From positions 152,599 to 216,598 of the forward strand of contig NW_027331281.1 of the NCBI RefSeq assembly GCF_022965805.1: DNA of 64,000 bases, in the 5' to 3' direction. Shown in pieces: positions 22,243 through 38,268 of the stretch; position 1 is the stretch's first letter; each line of letters begins with the position of its first letter. A program made the position numbers and the translations under genes. The notes under the pieces were generated by a model. It had not been told where the DNA came from and made no database searches. It saw nothing but the letters and a program-made list of their open reading frames with translations. Source of the DNA: Primulina eburnea. Taxonomy: Eukaryota > Streptophyta > Magnoliopsida > Lamiales > Gesneriaceae.

Positions 22243-25200
22243 TGTTTAAATTCAAAACAACAAACATTATATGTTTCAAGATACTTAGAATGGATTGAAG
22301 AAACTAAATTAAATTTAGATTTTTTCAAATGGATGGAAAATTTATATTTTCCAGCAAGGAATAAAATATTTCCAAATTTTAAAGATGAGTCTTTTATAAA
22401 TACTCTCGAATCAACATATAAATTATATGTTCATGAAACTGGAGAAGAATCTTTTGAGATTCATCCTCCTTTTACTACTTTACAAATTAAAAAGGGTAAT
22501 AAAGAAATATATGCTGCCCCTATAAAATCAGAAATAGGGCATGGTAATTTTGACCATATTATTCAACAGAATAATTTTACCAATCTTACTCTTCATTCTT
22601 TAAGAAATCAGACTACTAGAATAGAAGAGATTTTATCAAAACCTAAACAAGGAATTTCTAGTAGTGAAAGTTCAAAGACTTTGATGATAAAACCTCCTCC
22701 TAATCTTAAAAAAGAAAATTTTCTTTTAAGTTCTAAAAAGGACGATGATTTTATGGAAGGTCTAATAGATCGATTACAAAAAATCAATATTAAAGAAAAA
22801 GGTTCTATTTCGGTAATTACCAAATCTGAACAACTAGATAATATTTCTAGTTCGTCAGAAGATGAAATGCAGATTAATAAAATGCATAAAGTATCAATTG
22901 TAAAACCTTTTTATAAAAAAGCAACACCTGTTGATCTTCAAATTGAAGAGAAAAAAGATTACGTTCAGTTTAATGGAGAAGCCATTACTGAATGGAATAT
23001 AGATGGAAAATCTGAATATCAGATTAAAACTATTATTAAACAAATGTTAATATATTCTTCTGCGGCAAAGATAAAAGGTAATAATGATAGGCAAATTGCT
23101 CAAGACATTATTACTGGTTTCACAGGCCAACTTCAAGGATGGTGGGATTTTTATCTTTCTAAAGAAGCAAAGAATAAAATTCTAAACTCTTCTATAATTG
23201 ATATTAATGGAAGAGAAGAATCAGATGCTGTAAATACACTTATTTATACAATTTTATCTAATTTTATTGGAGCTAATGAACTCCAATTAGATAGATCTCA
23301 AGAACAATTAATGAATTTGAGATGCTCAACACTATCTGAATTCAGATGGTATAAAGATGTTTTTATGACCAAGGTTTTAATCAGAAATGATTGCAATGCA
23401 AATTTCTAGAAAGAAAAATTTATTTCTGGACTTCCAGTTCTTTTTGCTGAGAGAGTAAAAAATAGATTAAAATCTAAATCTTCAACAAATTCTATAGATT
23501 GGAATATTCTTACATACGGAGATTTATCTGCAGAAGGAATTAATCTTTGCATTGATATCAAGTTAAAAAGACAACTTGATATGCAAAAAGAAGAAAATAG
23601 AAATATTATTGGTGATTTTTGTGAGCAAATAGGCTTTCAACCAATACAATATCCTAAAAGGGATAAGAAAAAGAAACGATTTCCTTTTAAAAGAAAGAAA
23701 CATTATTTAAAAGATAAAGAAAAATCTAAAAGATATTCTAAGAAAAGGTTTAAAAAACCTATAAAAAATGATTCTAAAGTTCCAGTATGCTGGAAATGTA
23801 GAAAAATTGGACATAAAGCTAATAAGTGTTATGTCAAGAAAAAGATTAATAATCTCAATATAAACAATGATTTAAAAGAATCATTGATAAACATTCTTCT
23901 AAATAAAGAAGAAGATTCAAAACAAAAAGATTTCTATATTAATATTATTGATGAATTATCAGAATATTCTAATAGCAGTTCAGATAATGATTCTGATAAT
24001 GAAATAACGGAAAATAAAATATGTGATCCAAATTGTGATTGTGACACCTGTCTCATAAATTTTATGGGATTAGAAATAAATGTAATATCAAATGAAGAAA
24101 CTTTCATTTTAGATCTTATAGATCAAATTAATGATCCTATGGAAAAAAGAAAAGCTATAGAACATTATTTAAATATGGCAAATCATAAGCCTCCTAAACT
24201 TATACAAAATACAGTACAAGAACATGAATTATATTCTTACAATAAAATATTAGAAAAGGCTAAACAAAAAGAAAGAGAGCCTACTATTTCTGAATTAAAA
24301 GGAGAAATAGATCAGATAAAATCTGAAATAAAATATTTAAAAGAAAGAGTAAATACTCTTAGTATCAATAATAATACTTGGGAAAAAGATTCTACTTCTG
24401 ATGAAGAAGAAGAAGAAGATATTCTACCAAAAAATGATGATGATCAGGAAATAAATCAAATGGTATGGATCAATAAAATTGATCAGATTATTTCTCAAAA
24501 ATGGTACTCAAAAGTAACATTAATTATTAATAAAAAATTTAAAATCACTATTGAAGCATTACTAGATACATGAGCTGATGTAAATTGCATCAGTGAAGGA
24601 ATTGTTCCGTCTAAATATTATAAAAAAACTACTCAATTTATCACTGCTGCTAATAAGCAACCTCTTATAGTTAATTACAAATTGTCTGATGTGGCAATAT
24701 GTAATTCTGGAGTTTGTTTAAATACAACTTTTATTCTTATTAAAAATATATCTACTCCTGTGATTTTAGGAACTCCATTTTTCCAAATGTTGTTTCCTAT
24801 TAATAAAATCAATGAAAAAGGTTTATATACCAACATTAAAGGTAATAATTTATTTTTTCCATTTACAACTATACCAGTTTCAAAATCTATCAATATTTTA
24901 CAAAAAATAGTTAGTAATAAAGAAAATTTTGTTATTTCATTAAAAGATGATATTCTTTTTAAAAATATTAAAGATAAGTTAAAATCTGATAAAATTCAAG
25001 AAAAAATAAAAATTATTTCAGAAACCATATCTAAAGAGATATGTGCTGATGTTCCTAATGTCTTTTGGAATAGGAAAAAACATGAAGTCAGTCTTCCTTA
25101 TATAGATGATTTTTATGAGGATAAAATTCCTACAAAAGCAAGGCCTATAGCCATGGGGCCTAGACTTTTAAATTACTGCAAAGAAGAAATTGATAGTCTT

Positions 25201-26472
25201 CTTAAAAAGGAGTTAATCAGACCAAGTAATAGTCCTTGGAGTTGCCCAGCTTTCTATGTTGAAAATGCAGCCGAAATTGAAAGAGGAGCTCCAAGACTTG
25301 TTATCAATTATAAACCGCTTAATAAAGCATTAAAATGGATAAAGCATCCATTACCAAATAAAAGAGATTTATTAAATAGATTATTTAAAGGAAAAATATT
25401 CTCTTCTTTTATTTTAAAATCAGGATTTTATCAAATTCTTCTAAAAGAAGAAGATAAATATAAAACAGCTTTTACTGTACCATTTGGCCATTACGAATGG
25501 AATGTAATGCCATTTGGATTAAAAAATGCTCCAATGGAATTTCAAAATATAATGAATGAAATTTATAATTCTTATATAGATTATATTATCGTCTATATAG
25601 ATGATGTCCTTATATATTCTGATAATATCGATCAGCATTTTAAACATTTAAATATATTTATTCAAGTGACTAAAAAAGCCGGTTTGGCAGTAAATCAGAA
25701 AAAAGTAAAACTTTTTCAAACTAAGATAAAATTCTTAGGACATTATATTGAAAATGGAATAATAATTCCTATTGAAAGAGCAATTGTTTTTGCTGATAAA
25801 TTTCCTGATAAAATCACTGATGTAAATCAATTACAAAGATTTCTTGGAAGTCTTAATTATATAGGAGATTTTTATAAAGATCTCGCTCAAGATTGTAAAT
25901 TATTATTTCAAAGGTTGAAGAAAAATCCTCAACCATGGACTAATAGTCATACTCTTGCCATACAAAAAATAAAAGAAAGAGTTAAGGAACTCCCTTGTTT
26001 ATCTATTGCTAATCCAGAAGCATTCAAAATAGTTGAAACAGACGCCTCTGATATTGGTTACGGAGGAATACTAAAACAGAAAATAGATAATACATCTAAA
26101 GAAATTCTTGTTAGATATACGTCTGGAACTTGGAATAATACTCAAAAGAATTACTCTACAATAAAGAAAGAAATCCTTTCAATTGTTAAATGTATTACAA
26201 AATTTGAAAGTGATCTTTTAAATAAGAAATTTTTATTACGAGTTGATTGCAAATCTGCCAAAGATATTCTTTTAAAAGATGTTAAAGTAATAGCATCTAA
26301 ACAAATATTTGCTAGATGGCAATCAATTTTAGCTTGTTTTGATTTTGATATTGAACATATTTCTGGAAAATCTAATTCTTTACCAGATTTTCTAACTAGA
26401 GAATTCTTGCAGGGATCAGCCTTGGAAGACAGTCTTAAAAAGACCAGCCACCGGGAAGAAGCCCATGAATAA
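22243..26472 (+). pseudogene. Florendovirus ORF1, copy E, 5'-truncated with several lesions
   Basis: It begins at CLNSKQQTLY in the coat-protein region. Lesions seen by comparison with copies B and C: TAG at 23407-23409 (Trp codon elsewhere); an in-frame loss of 12 bp near 23535 between two ctgcagaa repeats; the knuckle altered to CWKCRKIGHKANKC; TGA at 24571-24573 directly after the protease DT residues; and the RT motif A changed from SSFDLKSG to SSFILKSG, removing a catalytic aspartate. YIDD and RNase H motifs remain. This is the most decayed ORF1. Confidence 0.85.
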
Positions 26473-27657
26473 ACCACCTTTCAAAAGAGGTGCTACTATT
26501 CCTCAGCCAAATATGGCTAGCACAGAGGAAGAAAAGTTTGATCCAATAAAAGAATTTGCAGATGATCCAACTGCATATGACATTCATTATTATAATAATG
26601 CTATATTTGCCTTAAAGGGATCAAAAAAGGAATTAAAATATCTTTATTTAATTTCAGGATGTCTCAATTGCTGTCCTGTTGATAAAGACCTAAAAGGTTT
26701 ATCACCTATTCATATAGCTCAAAGCTATTTAATTAAAGATTTGCAACCCATATTGGGAAGAAAAACCAGAGAATATTTTGAAACTATTCTAGTCGAAACT
26801 GGCTCAGTTGAAATCCAACATATGGATCGCAATCGCGATTACGCTTTTTCTAAAATGATAATAAAAAAGATTATCCCAGCTGCTAATTGGGGTTTACCCC
26901 TTGGACAAGCACGTCAATTAAACACCTTTCAGGCAATGCCTAATATGTTTAATTACCATGATTATATCATGGCCTGGGATATCATTGTTTTATATGAAAA
27001 TTCTCAAAGAAAACATTCATGGTGGATAAAATTCCAATTAGATGATATTCATCAATTTATACCAAGTTGGTTTAAAACTTTTTTCTTCTCATGGGGGGTA
27101 ATGCCTTCCATTCTTCCGAGAAATGTTAAAAACATATGGAATAAGTTTCTAAATGCAAACACGCAGTTTGATGGTTTAACAGCCATATTACAATTCGCCA
27201 TTAACTATAATGTTCCTTGGATTATTCGATGGGAATATGGACTACAGGATATGGCTAAAGAGAAATTTGATCTCAAATATACCTCTACTTTCTTAATCAG
27301 AAAAGTTCTCATCAAATGGTGGGGTAAAGAAGATTTCTTTGCAGAAGGCAAAGTATATGACCGTCAGGGGGTAATAGCTTTGGGAGTTGCCAGAGAAACT
27401 ATGAAGAATTTGAATCATGATACCCCAACACAAACCACATTACTAAAGAACTTTTTCAACATCTGGACAAGGATACCATTACTTCTATGTTCACAGAAGT
27501 TTTTGGTGAAAAATCAAATTTACCCACTCAAGAGTCAACATTCTCAAAAGGAAAAGAAAAAATGGAAGATGATACACAGATGACCGATCAAGATGATCTA
27601 CAAGATGCTCAGGACCCATATGAGGGTGACGACATATTTGCATTATTGAATGCATGA
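26465..27657 (+). pseudogene. Florendovirus ORF2, copy E, 1-bp frameshift
   Basis: Starts in the usual ATGAATAA overlap. One A is missing from an A-run near 27446 (actaaagaac versus actaaaagaac), which shifts the frame after TTLLK and gives an unrelated tail ending at 27583. The original stop codon is still visible at 27655-27657. Confidence 0.85.
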
Positions 27658-27812
27658 GCTGGAGGTCACTAAGGTCAGTGGATGAAAAGGCAGGACAGCA
27701 CGAGACTCATAGTCTTTGTAATAGAGTATGTACATTATTGAGTGAGTGTTTTACTTTCCTCGTGTCATGTTTTTATTTGTGGAAACACTGTAGCATGTAT
27801 GTAATGTTTTGC

Positions 27813-27880
27813 TATTTAAGGAGTGGTTGCCCTTTGTGAACCACACACCAAAAAATTCTCTACTACTCTCTCATAATAAA
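27813..27880 (+). promoter_or_regulatory. Viral promoter and poly(A) signal at the right end of the array
   Basis: TATTTAA at 27813-27819 and AATAAA at 27875-27880, as in the other intergenic regions. It points rightward out of the array, toward the host sequence. Confidence 0.6.
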
Positions 27881-27956
27881 AGTTTCGAAGTTTTCTCCAG
27901 TTCCTGAGTTCTTGAGTTCTCAGTTTCAAGGTTCATCGTTTTATCAATGTAAGTTT

Positions 27957-28196
27957 ATGTCATACGATTATATTTATGATCCTCCATTTGATTATATCAT
28001 GCCGTCTGCAAATTATTTGAAAATCTTAAAAAAGAAAATTAAATTAATTAATAATCAAATTAAAGATCTTGAAGCTCGATTAAAAGATCCAGAGATAAAT
28101 CCTGTTTATAAACAGTGGTTTGTTTATCCACATTTGGAAAGATCCAAGATTACCTTAAAGGCATTCGAGAAGCAGAGGTCACAGCTTGCTGCTTAA
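27957..28196 (+). CDS. Viral leader ORF, copy E (79 codons)
   Basis: Full length with one change (EKQRSQLAA for EKQSSQLAA). It is followed by the leader palindrome and then by the array edge at 28268, before the primer site. Same unknown leader protein as at 18064. Confidence 0.55.
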   Translation: MSYDYIYDPPFDYIMPSANYLKILKKKIKLINNQIKDLEARLKDPEINPVYKQWFVYPHLERSKITLKAFEKQRSQLAA

Positions 28197-28268
28197 ATCT
28201 GAAGATTTGAAGAATAAAGATTAAATTTAATCTTTATTTGTGATTTAGTTGAGATTAAATTGATTTAA

Positions 28269-28980
28269 GTCTTAACATCCTCCCAGGATTTATAACAAGT
28301 TTATGAAAAATTTATTTTATTATTTCTAATAATAACATTATATTGTATATTAAATAAATACACAATAAATAAATAATAGTAAAATAAATATAATTAATTT
28401 TGTTACCTTTTTCTTCTGTTTGGAGCTTGGAAAAGTATGTAGGACTTTTAGAGCTTCGTGCTGATAACATGTTGTGAAAAAGTAAAAATTTATGATAAAA
28501 AGTAAAAATCTTAAACTCTCAAAATTTACCAAACTACACACTTTATAATATTTTTCTCTCTACTCAATTGTTATTTCTTCACAAATGAGAGATCTATTTA
28601 TAGAGTTTCATTACACATAATCTAAAAATAAATTCATCATTACATACATCATCACACACTAATTTTCAATATTCAACACCTAATTTTCAACATTCAACAT
28701 ACACATTTTAATATTATATTTTCAACATAATTTATTAGGTTTATTATTATATAAAAGCTATAACTCACTTTTTGGGTTTTTTAAAAATACTTTTAAATTT
28801 TTATGTTTGTATCAATGAATAAAGATTCGTGATTCAATTATGTATACGAACATATATCTCTATATTATATTTCATACGCATAAATCATAATATAAATATA
28901 TTAACTTGATATGTTTTTTTCCCTAAAAATTTAAGATTTTTTAAATAAAGTTATTAGGTTTAAAATTTTAAATTAAATAT
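28269..28980 (-). repeat. AT-rich flank; possible Copia-type LTR/PBS remnant
   Basis: No gene is seen. Read on the minus strand there is CTATAAATAG near 28591-28603, then about 100 bp later TGTTATCAGCACGAAG near 28457-28472, which looks like an LTR end followed by a primer-binding site of the kind seen in some plant Copia elements. Neither LTR boundaries nor coding parts could be confirmed. Confidence 0.3.
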
Positions 28981-30593
28981 TGTAATAGCCTAGCCCGGTG
29001 AACGGTACGGTTTAAGTCTTTATTGTTTATTGGGTTAATTGGTTAGATGTTATAGTTGTGTTTATGGGTTATAGTGTTGTTGATTATTATTGTTTTGAGG
29101 TATAGTTGCTTATAGTTGTTGTGTGGTTGTTGTTGAGTTGTTGCGGTTTGATTTTTAGTTGCCTTGGATTTTGTCTTCGCCGTGACAGCACCGCACCCGC
29201 ACTCTTGCAAGGACCGCACCCGCGGTCATATCGATTGGAATTGGTAGTTCTGCCCATAGACCGCACCCGCGGTAGAAGTTGGCACCGCACCTGCGGTGTG
29301 AGACCGCACCCGTGGTAATTGCAGGACCGCACCCGCGGTCGTAGTTTCAGGGTACTGTTTTAGTGTTCTGCCGTGTGATCACACCCGCGGTGCTTGTTGG
29401 AGCGCACCCGCGGTCATGCACAGTAGAGGCATGGTCGAGACTTTAAGTGTACTATTGGAGTGGTTGGTTCATTTCCTTCCTTTCTTTTCCTCTCCATTTC
29501 GAGATTTCCCATGGAAGCAAGGGTTTTCTCCATTTCCTTTCTTTTCTAATCTTTGATTCAAGCGTTTAGTTGTATTTTCGAGTTGAGATTGAGGTTCCTT
29601 GTCGCTCTAGGAAGCTAAGGTAAGCTTTTATTGTTGTTTATGTTTTGTTTTGGTGAAGAGATGATTTGGGTTGATGATTTGAGTTGATTTATGGATTTTA
29701 TGTTATGGATTCTTGGATATTGAGTTGATATTGGTGATATTTATGGATTATTGTTGTAGGTGGTGTATCAAGGTTTAGTTTGGAAGTTGCTATTGGTTGT
29801 AAGTGGAAATCTCATTCCTTTGCTCACATGAATGTTATATGTATTGTGTTTAAAAGATTTCAATGTGTTATTCCCTTCAATGACTTCATTGTTATGTATT
29901 GATAGACTTTATATATATATTGGGGGCATTTATGTCTCAACTATAGAAAAGGGAATACAAAAGAAAAGAAAGAGTTACAAAGTGATGTTTAAATGCCATA
30001 GAGAGTTCAAATGTTTCCGGATTGATAGATACATAGTCAGAGCATTGCATGCAATTAGATGATCATCGCCTATAGGCTTATATCCCTCACAGTTATCGGT
30101 TTATATCGATGGGATATTTGCACCCACAGTTATAGATACTATTGATATCAATCCCCAGAGCAAAGAGAAATACCATCGCTATAGTTTTATTATGATATGA
30201 AATGAAATGATATGTTACGTATCAGAGTTTGATGGTATTTATGATTTCAAAGTCATGTTTTACAGATTATGTTATTGTTATGTAAGAGTTCCACTTGCTG
30301 AGTTTTATAACTCATTCCAGTTATTTTCATGTGATGCAGATAAGAGGGACCAGCCGGGAAGTTGATTGGGACTGGAGTCATATGCATAGAAGATGGATGT
30401 GAAGGCTATTCTGACATGATCATAGGAATGATATTTTGTGTTTTGTTGTATCATTTGAATGATCATGTATTTGCTTTTGTTGGAAAATATTTGTAAATGC
30501 ATTTTATGTTATAAAATGTTAGCCGTTCCTCCCTACAAAGAAAAGTTTAAAATTTCCGCTGTATTTTATTTAAAATTGGGTCAAGGTGTCACA
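28981..30593 (+). mobile_element. Solo LTR of Gypsy family G1 (1613 bp, TSD AATAT)
   Basis: It starts TGTAATAGCC and ends GGTGTCACA, typical TG...CA termini. The 5 bases before (28976-28980) and after (30594-30598) are both aatat, a perfect target-site duplication. There is no internal domain, so it is a solo LTR left by recombination between two LTRs. The same LTR end, followed by a Met-tRNA primer site and gag, is at 47373-47553. It stops 261 bp before the start codon of the RCC1-type gene and lies in the same orientation, so it may affect that promoter. Confidence 0.92.
29188..29415 (+). repeat. Array of the gapped palindrome ACCGCACCCGCGGT in the G1 LTR
   Basis: The 14-mer or one-base variants occur at 29213, 29260, 29284, 29303, 29326 and, partly, at 29188, 29379 and 29402, with irregular spacing of 19-53 bp. 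The arms ACCGC/GCGGT flank accc. The array lies about 210-435 bp into the LTR. Related arrays are at 55868-56023 and, in a different LTR family, at 37851-38043 and 44550-44741. Confidence 0.9.
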
Positions 30594-30854
30594 AATATTT
30601 TTTGTATGAATTACATTTGTTATAATAATAAAATTGATAGAAACTCCTAAAATATATTGGGAATTTGTTTCTGGAAGTATCATCCATTCCATGGAAAGAT
30701 GGTTTCCGAGTCAGATACGCGCTTCAATTCAACTTGAAATCACTGTTGAAACCTACCCAAAATTTGTGGCTGCGCAGCCACAGCCTCCATCGAAAGACAC
30801 GTTCTTTGAGAACTTGTCGTAGAAGCCCGCCGGTGCAGTGGCATCCCACTAATT

Positions 30855-34555
<3,701 letters not shown>

Positions 34556-36376
34556 AGCGCTAAAAAGGTAATGGGTCTACGAGAAATGGCCTAGTTTGTT
34601 ATTTTGTAGTAGAAAACCTTGTATAAGAGATATGGGGTACTGTGAGATACCTTGGATTTGCGTCTTGTACTCTTTCCATCTGCCGTGTAACTTACTAACA
34701 CTAATATTTGTTTTACAATATTAGTTTTTTGGAGGGGAAAAAATACCCTACTAATTCGCTTTTTGGGTAAATTGCACGATCTAATTGCCATAAATACCAT
34801 CGGAGGTTTGGGGAACTAAAATGTCCCCTGAAATATTGTTCTAATCGCCATAAATACTTGCGAGGTTTAAAGAACTACGATGTGTTCCAAAATGTTACGG
34901 AAGATTTCTGTTTCCGTCACCGATCTGTCACATCAGTGTCACAAAGCTTTACTAGAATAAATAGATATTTTTTGAAGCAACGAAACATCTCTAGTTATCA
35001 AAAATCTTGCAATTTTCCACTTCTTACAACTCAGAAATGCCAAGATTCTAATATTCACCACATGATAATCACTTGGTTCAGACTTACACGAACGTTAACC
35101 TTGTGGAAACCCGAAAGATTGTGAACTTGGAAATTGTGGTACTATTTTTTGAGGTTCCCTTAACGTTGGTAAGTCGGCCCGAATCTGCTGTTAAAGACGC
35201 CAGCATGCAGACGAAGCAGGTAGAGTAGTTGGATGAGACCCGATATCGCAATAAACGCTTCCAGTGTTTGCTGTGATTTGCAAGCTTAAAATCAAGAACC
35301 GGTGATGGATGCAATGGATATTCTATGTTAATTTAGACACCTTACCAAGCTAGCGTTTACCCGTGTCCTCCCACTATGGTTTGTTTGCAAACCAGGCGCT
35401 GTTTCAATTAGCAAAGAGCATATTGTATGTTTAGAACACAAACAAGCTTGGGGAACACAGGATATGATGCAGGCACAAGCAATTGAAATGCATAATATTT
35501 TAGACTATCTTTTGACAACATTAATAATAAACAGATTTTATATGGTGGAGATTGAAGATTAATATATGTGATGCATACCCAAAAGCAAGAGCAGTAATCC
35601 CCCAAGAGCAGTAATCCCCCATGAGATAACAACTCAAAAAGCGGGAGCAAACTGTGCCTAGAAATATCGCAAGCAGTTTTGAGATGGTTCTTGGCTGAAT
35701 AAATATATCAGTTTTATAATTATGTTTTCAAAAGAATTATTTTATGTTATTTTTTAACAGTTCTAAATAATTTCATTATTCATCAATCTACATTAATATG
35801 GCACTAGCCACCGAGGCACACGCGTTGCGTGTGTCATTAATAAATGAGAATAATATATTAAATTTTCGTGATTTTACAATACCATGAGAGTAAAAACATT
35901 TGTACTTGATCCATGAAAATCCAGAGATTCCAAAGCTTAAATAAATATGTCAAACTCAATTTGTTACCTCACATGATATATGTGTTGATCTTAAAAAATA
36001 ATATTCTTTTGAAGCAGTAATATCATATCATTAGAAATAATGATAAACTTCAATGTAAAAGAAGTAAAATTTAATAGCACCATTTTGAATTGGTTACCAA
36101 ATCTGGTTGCTAGAATAAGGTTATGGGAAACTTTTTTGATTCTTAGGTTAATATGGGCAGCACAATTGGGTGCCTAAGAATTGACATTTAGAAATGGAAA
36201 AGAGTTCTTCAGTCAGAGAGTATTGATATGTTGAATGTCTTGTCTTATTATTTACTTTTCTTTATGGTTGTATTCAGCAGTTTTGTTGTACCTCACTGAC
36301 CTTTATCTGCGATTTACTCAATGATGTACGTGTTGAATTTCTTACTTTGTTTTTATTTGGATCATTAATGATTACG
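34556..36376. other. Intergenic region downstream of the RCC1 gene
   Basis: No exon-like or RNA gene signal is seen. It includes the likely 3' UTR, a short direct repeat of agagcagtaatccccc near 35590-35625, and an imperfect palindrome around cacacgcgttgcgtgtg near 35817-35834, a motif often found in degraded plant repeats. Confidence 0.5.
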
Positions 36377-36381
36377 AGAAG

Positions 36382-38167
36382 TGTGGGGACCCGGGTTCTA
36401 AATCGATTCTATCTGGGATTAATTGGATCTTTAATCTAAAATACGGGTCAAATTTTTGCTTTTATCATTAAATCAAATGAATAATGAAAGCATAACAAGT
36501 CGATATATAAATTCAGCAGCAATAATGTACATACAAACTCTGATCAAGTACAAACATACACTACTGTTCAAATCTTAATACAAATAGTCCATGTCTAGAC
36601 AAAACCATAGAACGTCTTCTTCTACACCCGGTATCACCACAATAATAATCTCTCTCTTCATCGTCGTGACCCTGAACCTGCCCCACCTGTTGCCAAGTAC
36701 ACATACAAACAAGACAACAGCCGGAAACTCCGGTGAGAATAAATCTCAGTATAAGACATGTATGCATGCAACGTCATGGATCATATACAAATGCATAACA
36801 TATATCAATGTACATGAATAAATTCTAAACATGCAAAGGAATACAAATCTGTATTCGAAATCTAGTTCTTGACTCAATTCTTTTCTAATTTAGGGATCCC
36901 GTGTGAATAAGACGTCAATGGCTGTTACCTACTCTCCATTCGGGGCAACTGTACGTCTTATTCCTAGATTTCGGTCGAGCTGTATAGAGTGGCTACACGT
37001 AGAGAAAGTCTGCTACTACGCGACGATACACCGAACATCTAGTTTTGGCCGATCTGCCAATGATTCCTATCTTACAGGCTTGAATACAATTCTATAAACA
37101 AGGCATAATAGAAATCATAAATCAATACCAATCTAGTATGTGATTTTGGGAAACTCGTATCAAATCTGAATCGAGTTGTGCAATCTCTATATCACATGAA
37201 TTATACCTTTCGTATCGAATGATCTGTCGAAGTCTCGGCTCAATGTCAACTATGTCAAGTCGAATCTGAAATGACAATAATATACTGCATTCGATCAAGA
37301 TATACATCTCAAACAACTCAATATACAAATCTGAAATCAATTCCAATACAATTCGACGGCATAACGACGTAATTCTTCGATACCGATAACTCAACAATAT
37401 CATACTCAATCACAAGCAACCCATACTATCATCAAAGCACCAATACATATACTGAAACCTTCATATCTTCATTCAAGACATGCTGGAATTTCTAACAATG
37501 GCATACGGTGTCCATAATTCGATTCGGTAGCATATATATCATGCTCAATCTACCAAGAACGCATAATATAATTCAAATCTGAATTTCTCCAACACATGAA
37601 TTTCGAAACCTGCTGAAAATGAAAGAAACTTACATCCTTTGATAGCTCTTGGTGCAAGGATTACAAATCCGGCCTCGGAACTAAAATCGGATGAACAAAT
37701 CTTGCACAATTCTAATTTGTAACATGAATAAACTTGAAGGATTTCTTGGGGAACTCTCGGTGCTCAGATTCTGAATGAAGGAGAAAGGAAGACAACTCAT
37801 CTATATTTCATGGCTAGAGACAAGTGCTATTATTTTTCAGTTGACACGGAAGACCGCGGGTGCGGTGTCATGCAGAGCGCGGGTGCGCTGTACTCTCGGC
37901 TGCCTTATTATTTTCCGCAACACCATGACCGCGGGTGCGGTCGTGTTTCTACCGCGGGTGCGGCAGTGTTTCGCACCAACACTCCTACCCTACTGGTCAT
38001 CTGCCGCGGGTGCGGTGCATTCTGGAGCGCGGGTGCGGTCCTGCACTGTCCCCAAACTCTTACTCTTTCATGCTATACATCATTATTCCTCCCTTCTGAT
38101 CTACACCAACCTTATTCATAACATATCTATTAATTCATAAACATCAATCATAAGTCTGGGCATTACA
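36382..38167 (-). repeat. 3' LTR of the Gypsy element
   Basis: On the minus strand it starts TGTAATGCCC and ends GGGTCCCCACA. Same length as the 5' LTR at 43080-44865. It contains the ACCGC-type palindrome array at 37851-38043. Confidence 0.92.
37851..38043 (-). repeat. ACCGCACCCGCGGT-type motif array in the 3' LTR
   Basis: On the plus strand the motif reads accgcgggtgcggt. About seven full or near copies are seen (37852, 37877, 37928, 37950, 38002, 38021 and neighbours), some with arm changes such as gcgcgggtgcgct. It lies about 125-320 bp into the LTR. The core is the same as in G1 LTRs, although the rest of the LTR is not alike. Confidence 0.88.
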
Positions 38168-38182
38168 TTTCTCCCCCTCTTA
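38168..38182 (-). other. Polypurine tract of the Gypsy element
   Basis: The minus strand reads AAGAGGGGGAGAAA immediately before the 3' LTR, the primer for plus-strand DNA synthesis. Confidence 0.85.
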
Positions 38183-38268
38183 GACAGGAGTTCGTCCTCG
38201 AACTCGAAAACAACTAATCATGCAGATATACACAAAACAGAATAATTAAACCGAAAGGAAGACTTACA

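Larger units (their letters stand above)
953..28268. mobile_element. Endogenous florendovirus-like pararetrovirus array (six partial copies, head-to-head blocks)
   Basis: The block holds copies A (953-4949), B (4950-12496) and b' (12497-13260) on the minus strand, and C (13261-18408), D (18409-22241) and E (22242-28268) on the plus strand. Repeated landmarks give a unit of about 7.4 kb: the leader ORF recurs at 5070 and 12617, 7547 bp apart including a 137-bp duplication. A movement protein, coat protein with zinc knuckle, protease, RT and RNase H in one ORF, plus a Met-tRNA primer site, are hallmarks of Caulimoviridae. The second ORF without known domains and the lack of integrase fit florendoviruses; that genus assignment is from memory of the layout. 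No host DNA is visible between copies. No copy is complete and unbroken. Confidence 0.85.

Noticed and set aside
953..28268. LTR retrotransposon (Gypsy) origin for the viral array
   Set aside because: No LTRs and no integrase; there is a movement protein and a caulimovirid coat protein, and the unit is permuted around a primer site.
29087..29332. ORFs on both strands over the GC-rich array in the solo LTR
   Set aside because: They arise from the ACCGCACCCGCGGT repeats, which are stop-free; there are no start context, homology or conservation. The same holds for ORFs at 37775-38140, 44473-44838, 55805-56130 and 58497-58804.
35800..35860. MITE or SINE around the cacacgcgttgcgtgtg palindrome
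   Set aside because: No terminal repeats or target duplication could be found; only a short palindrome is seen.
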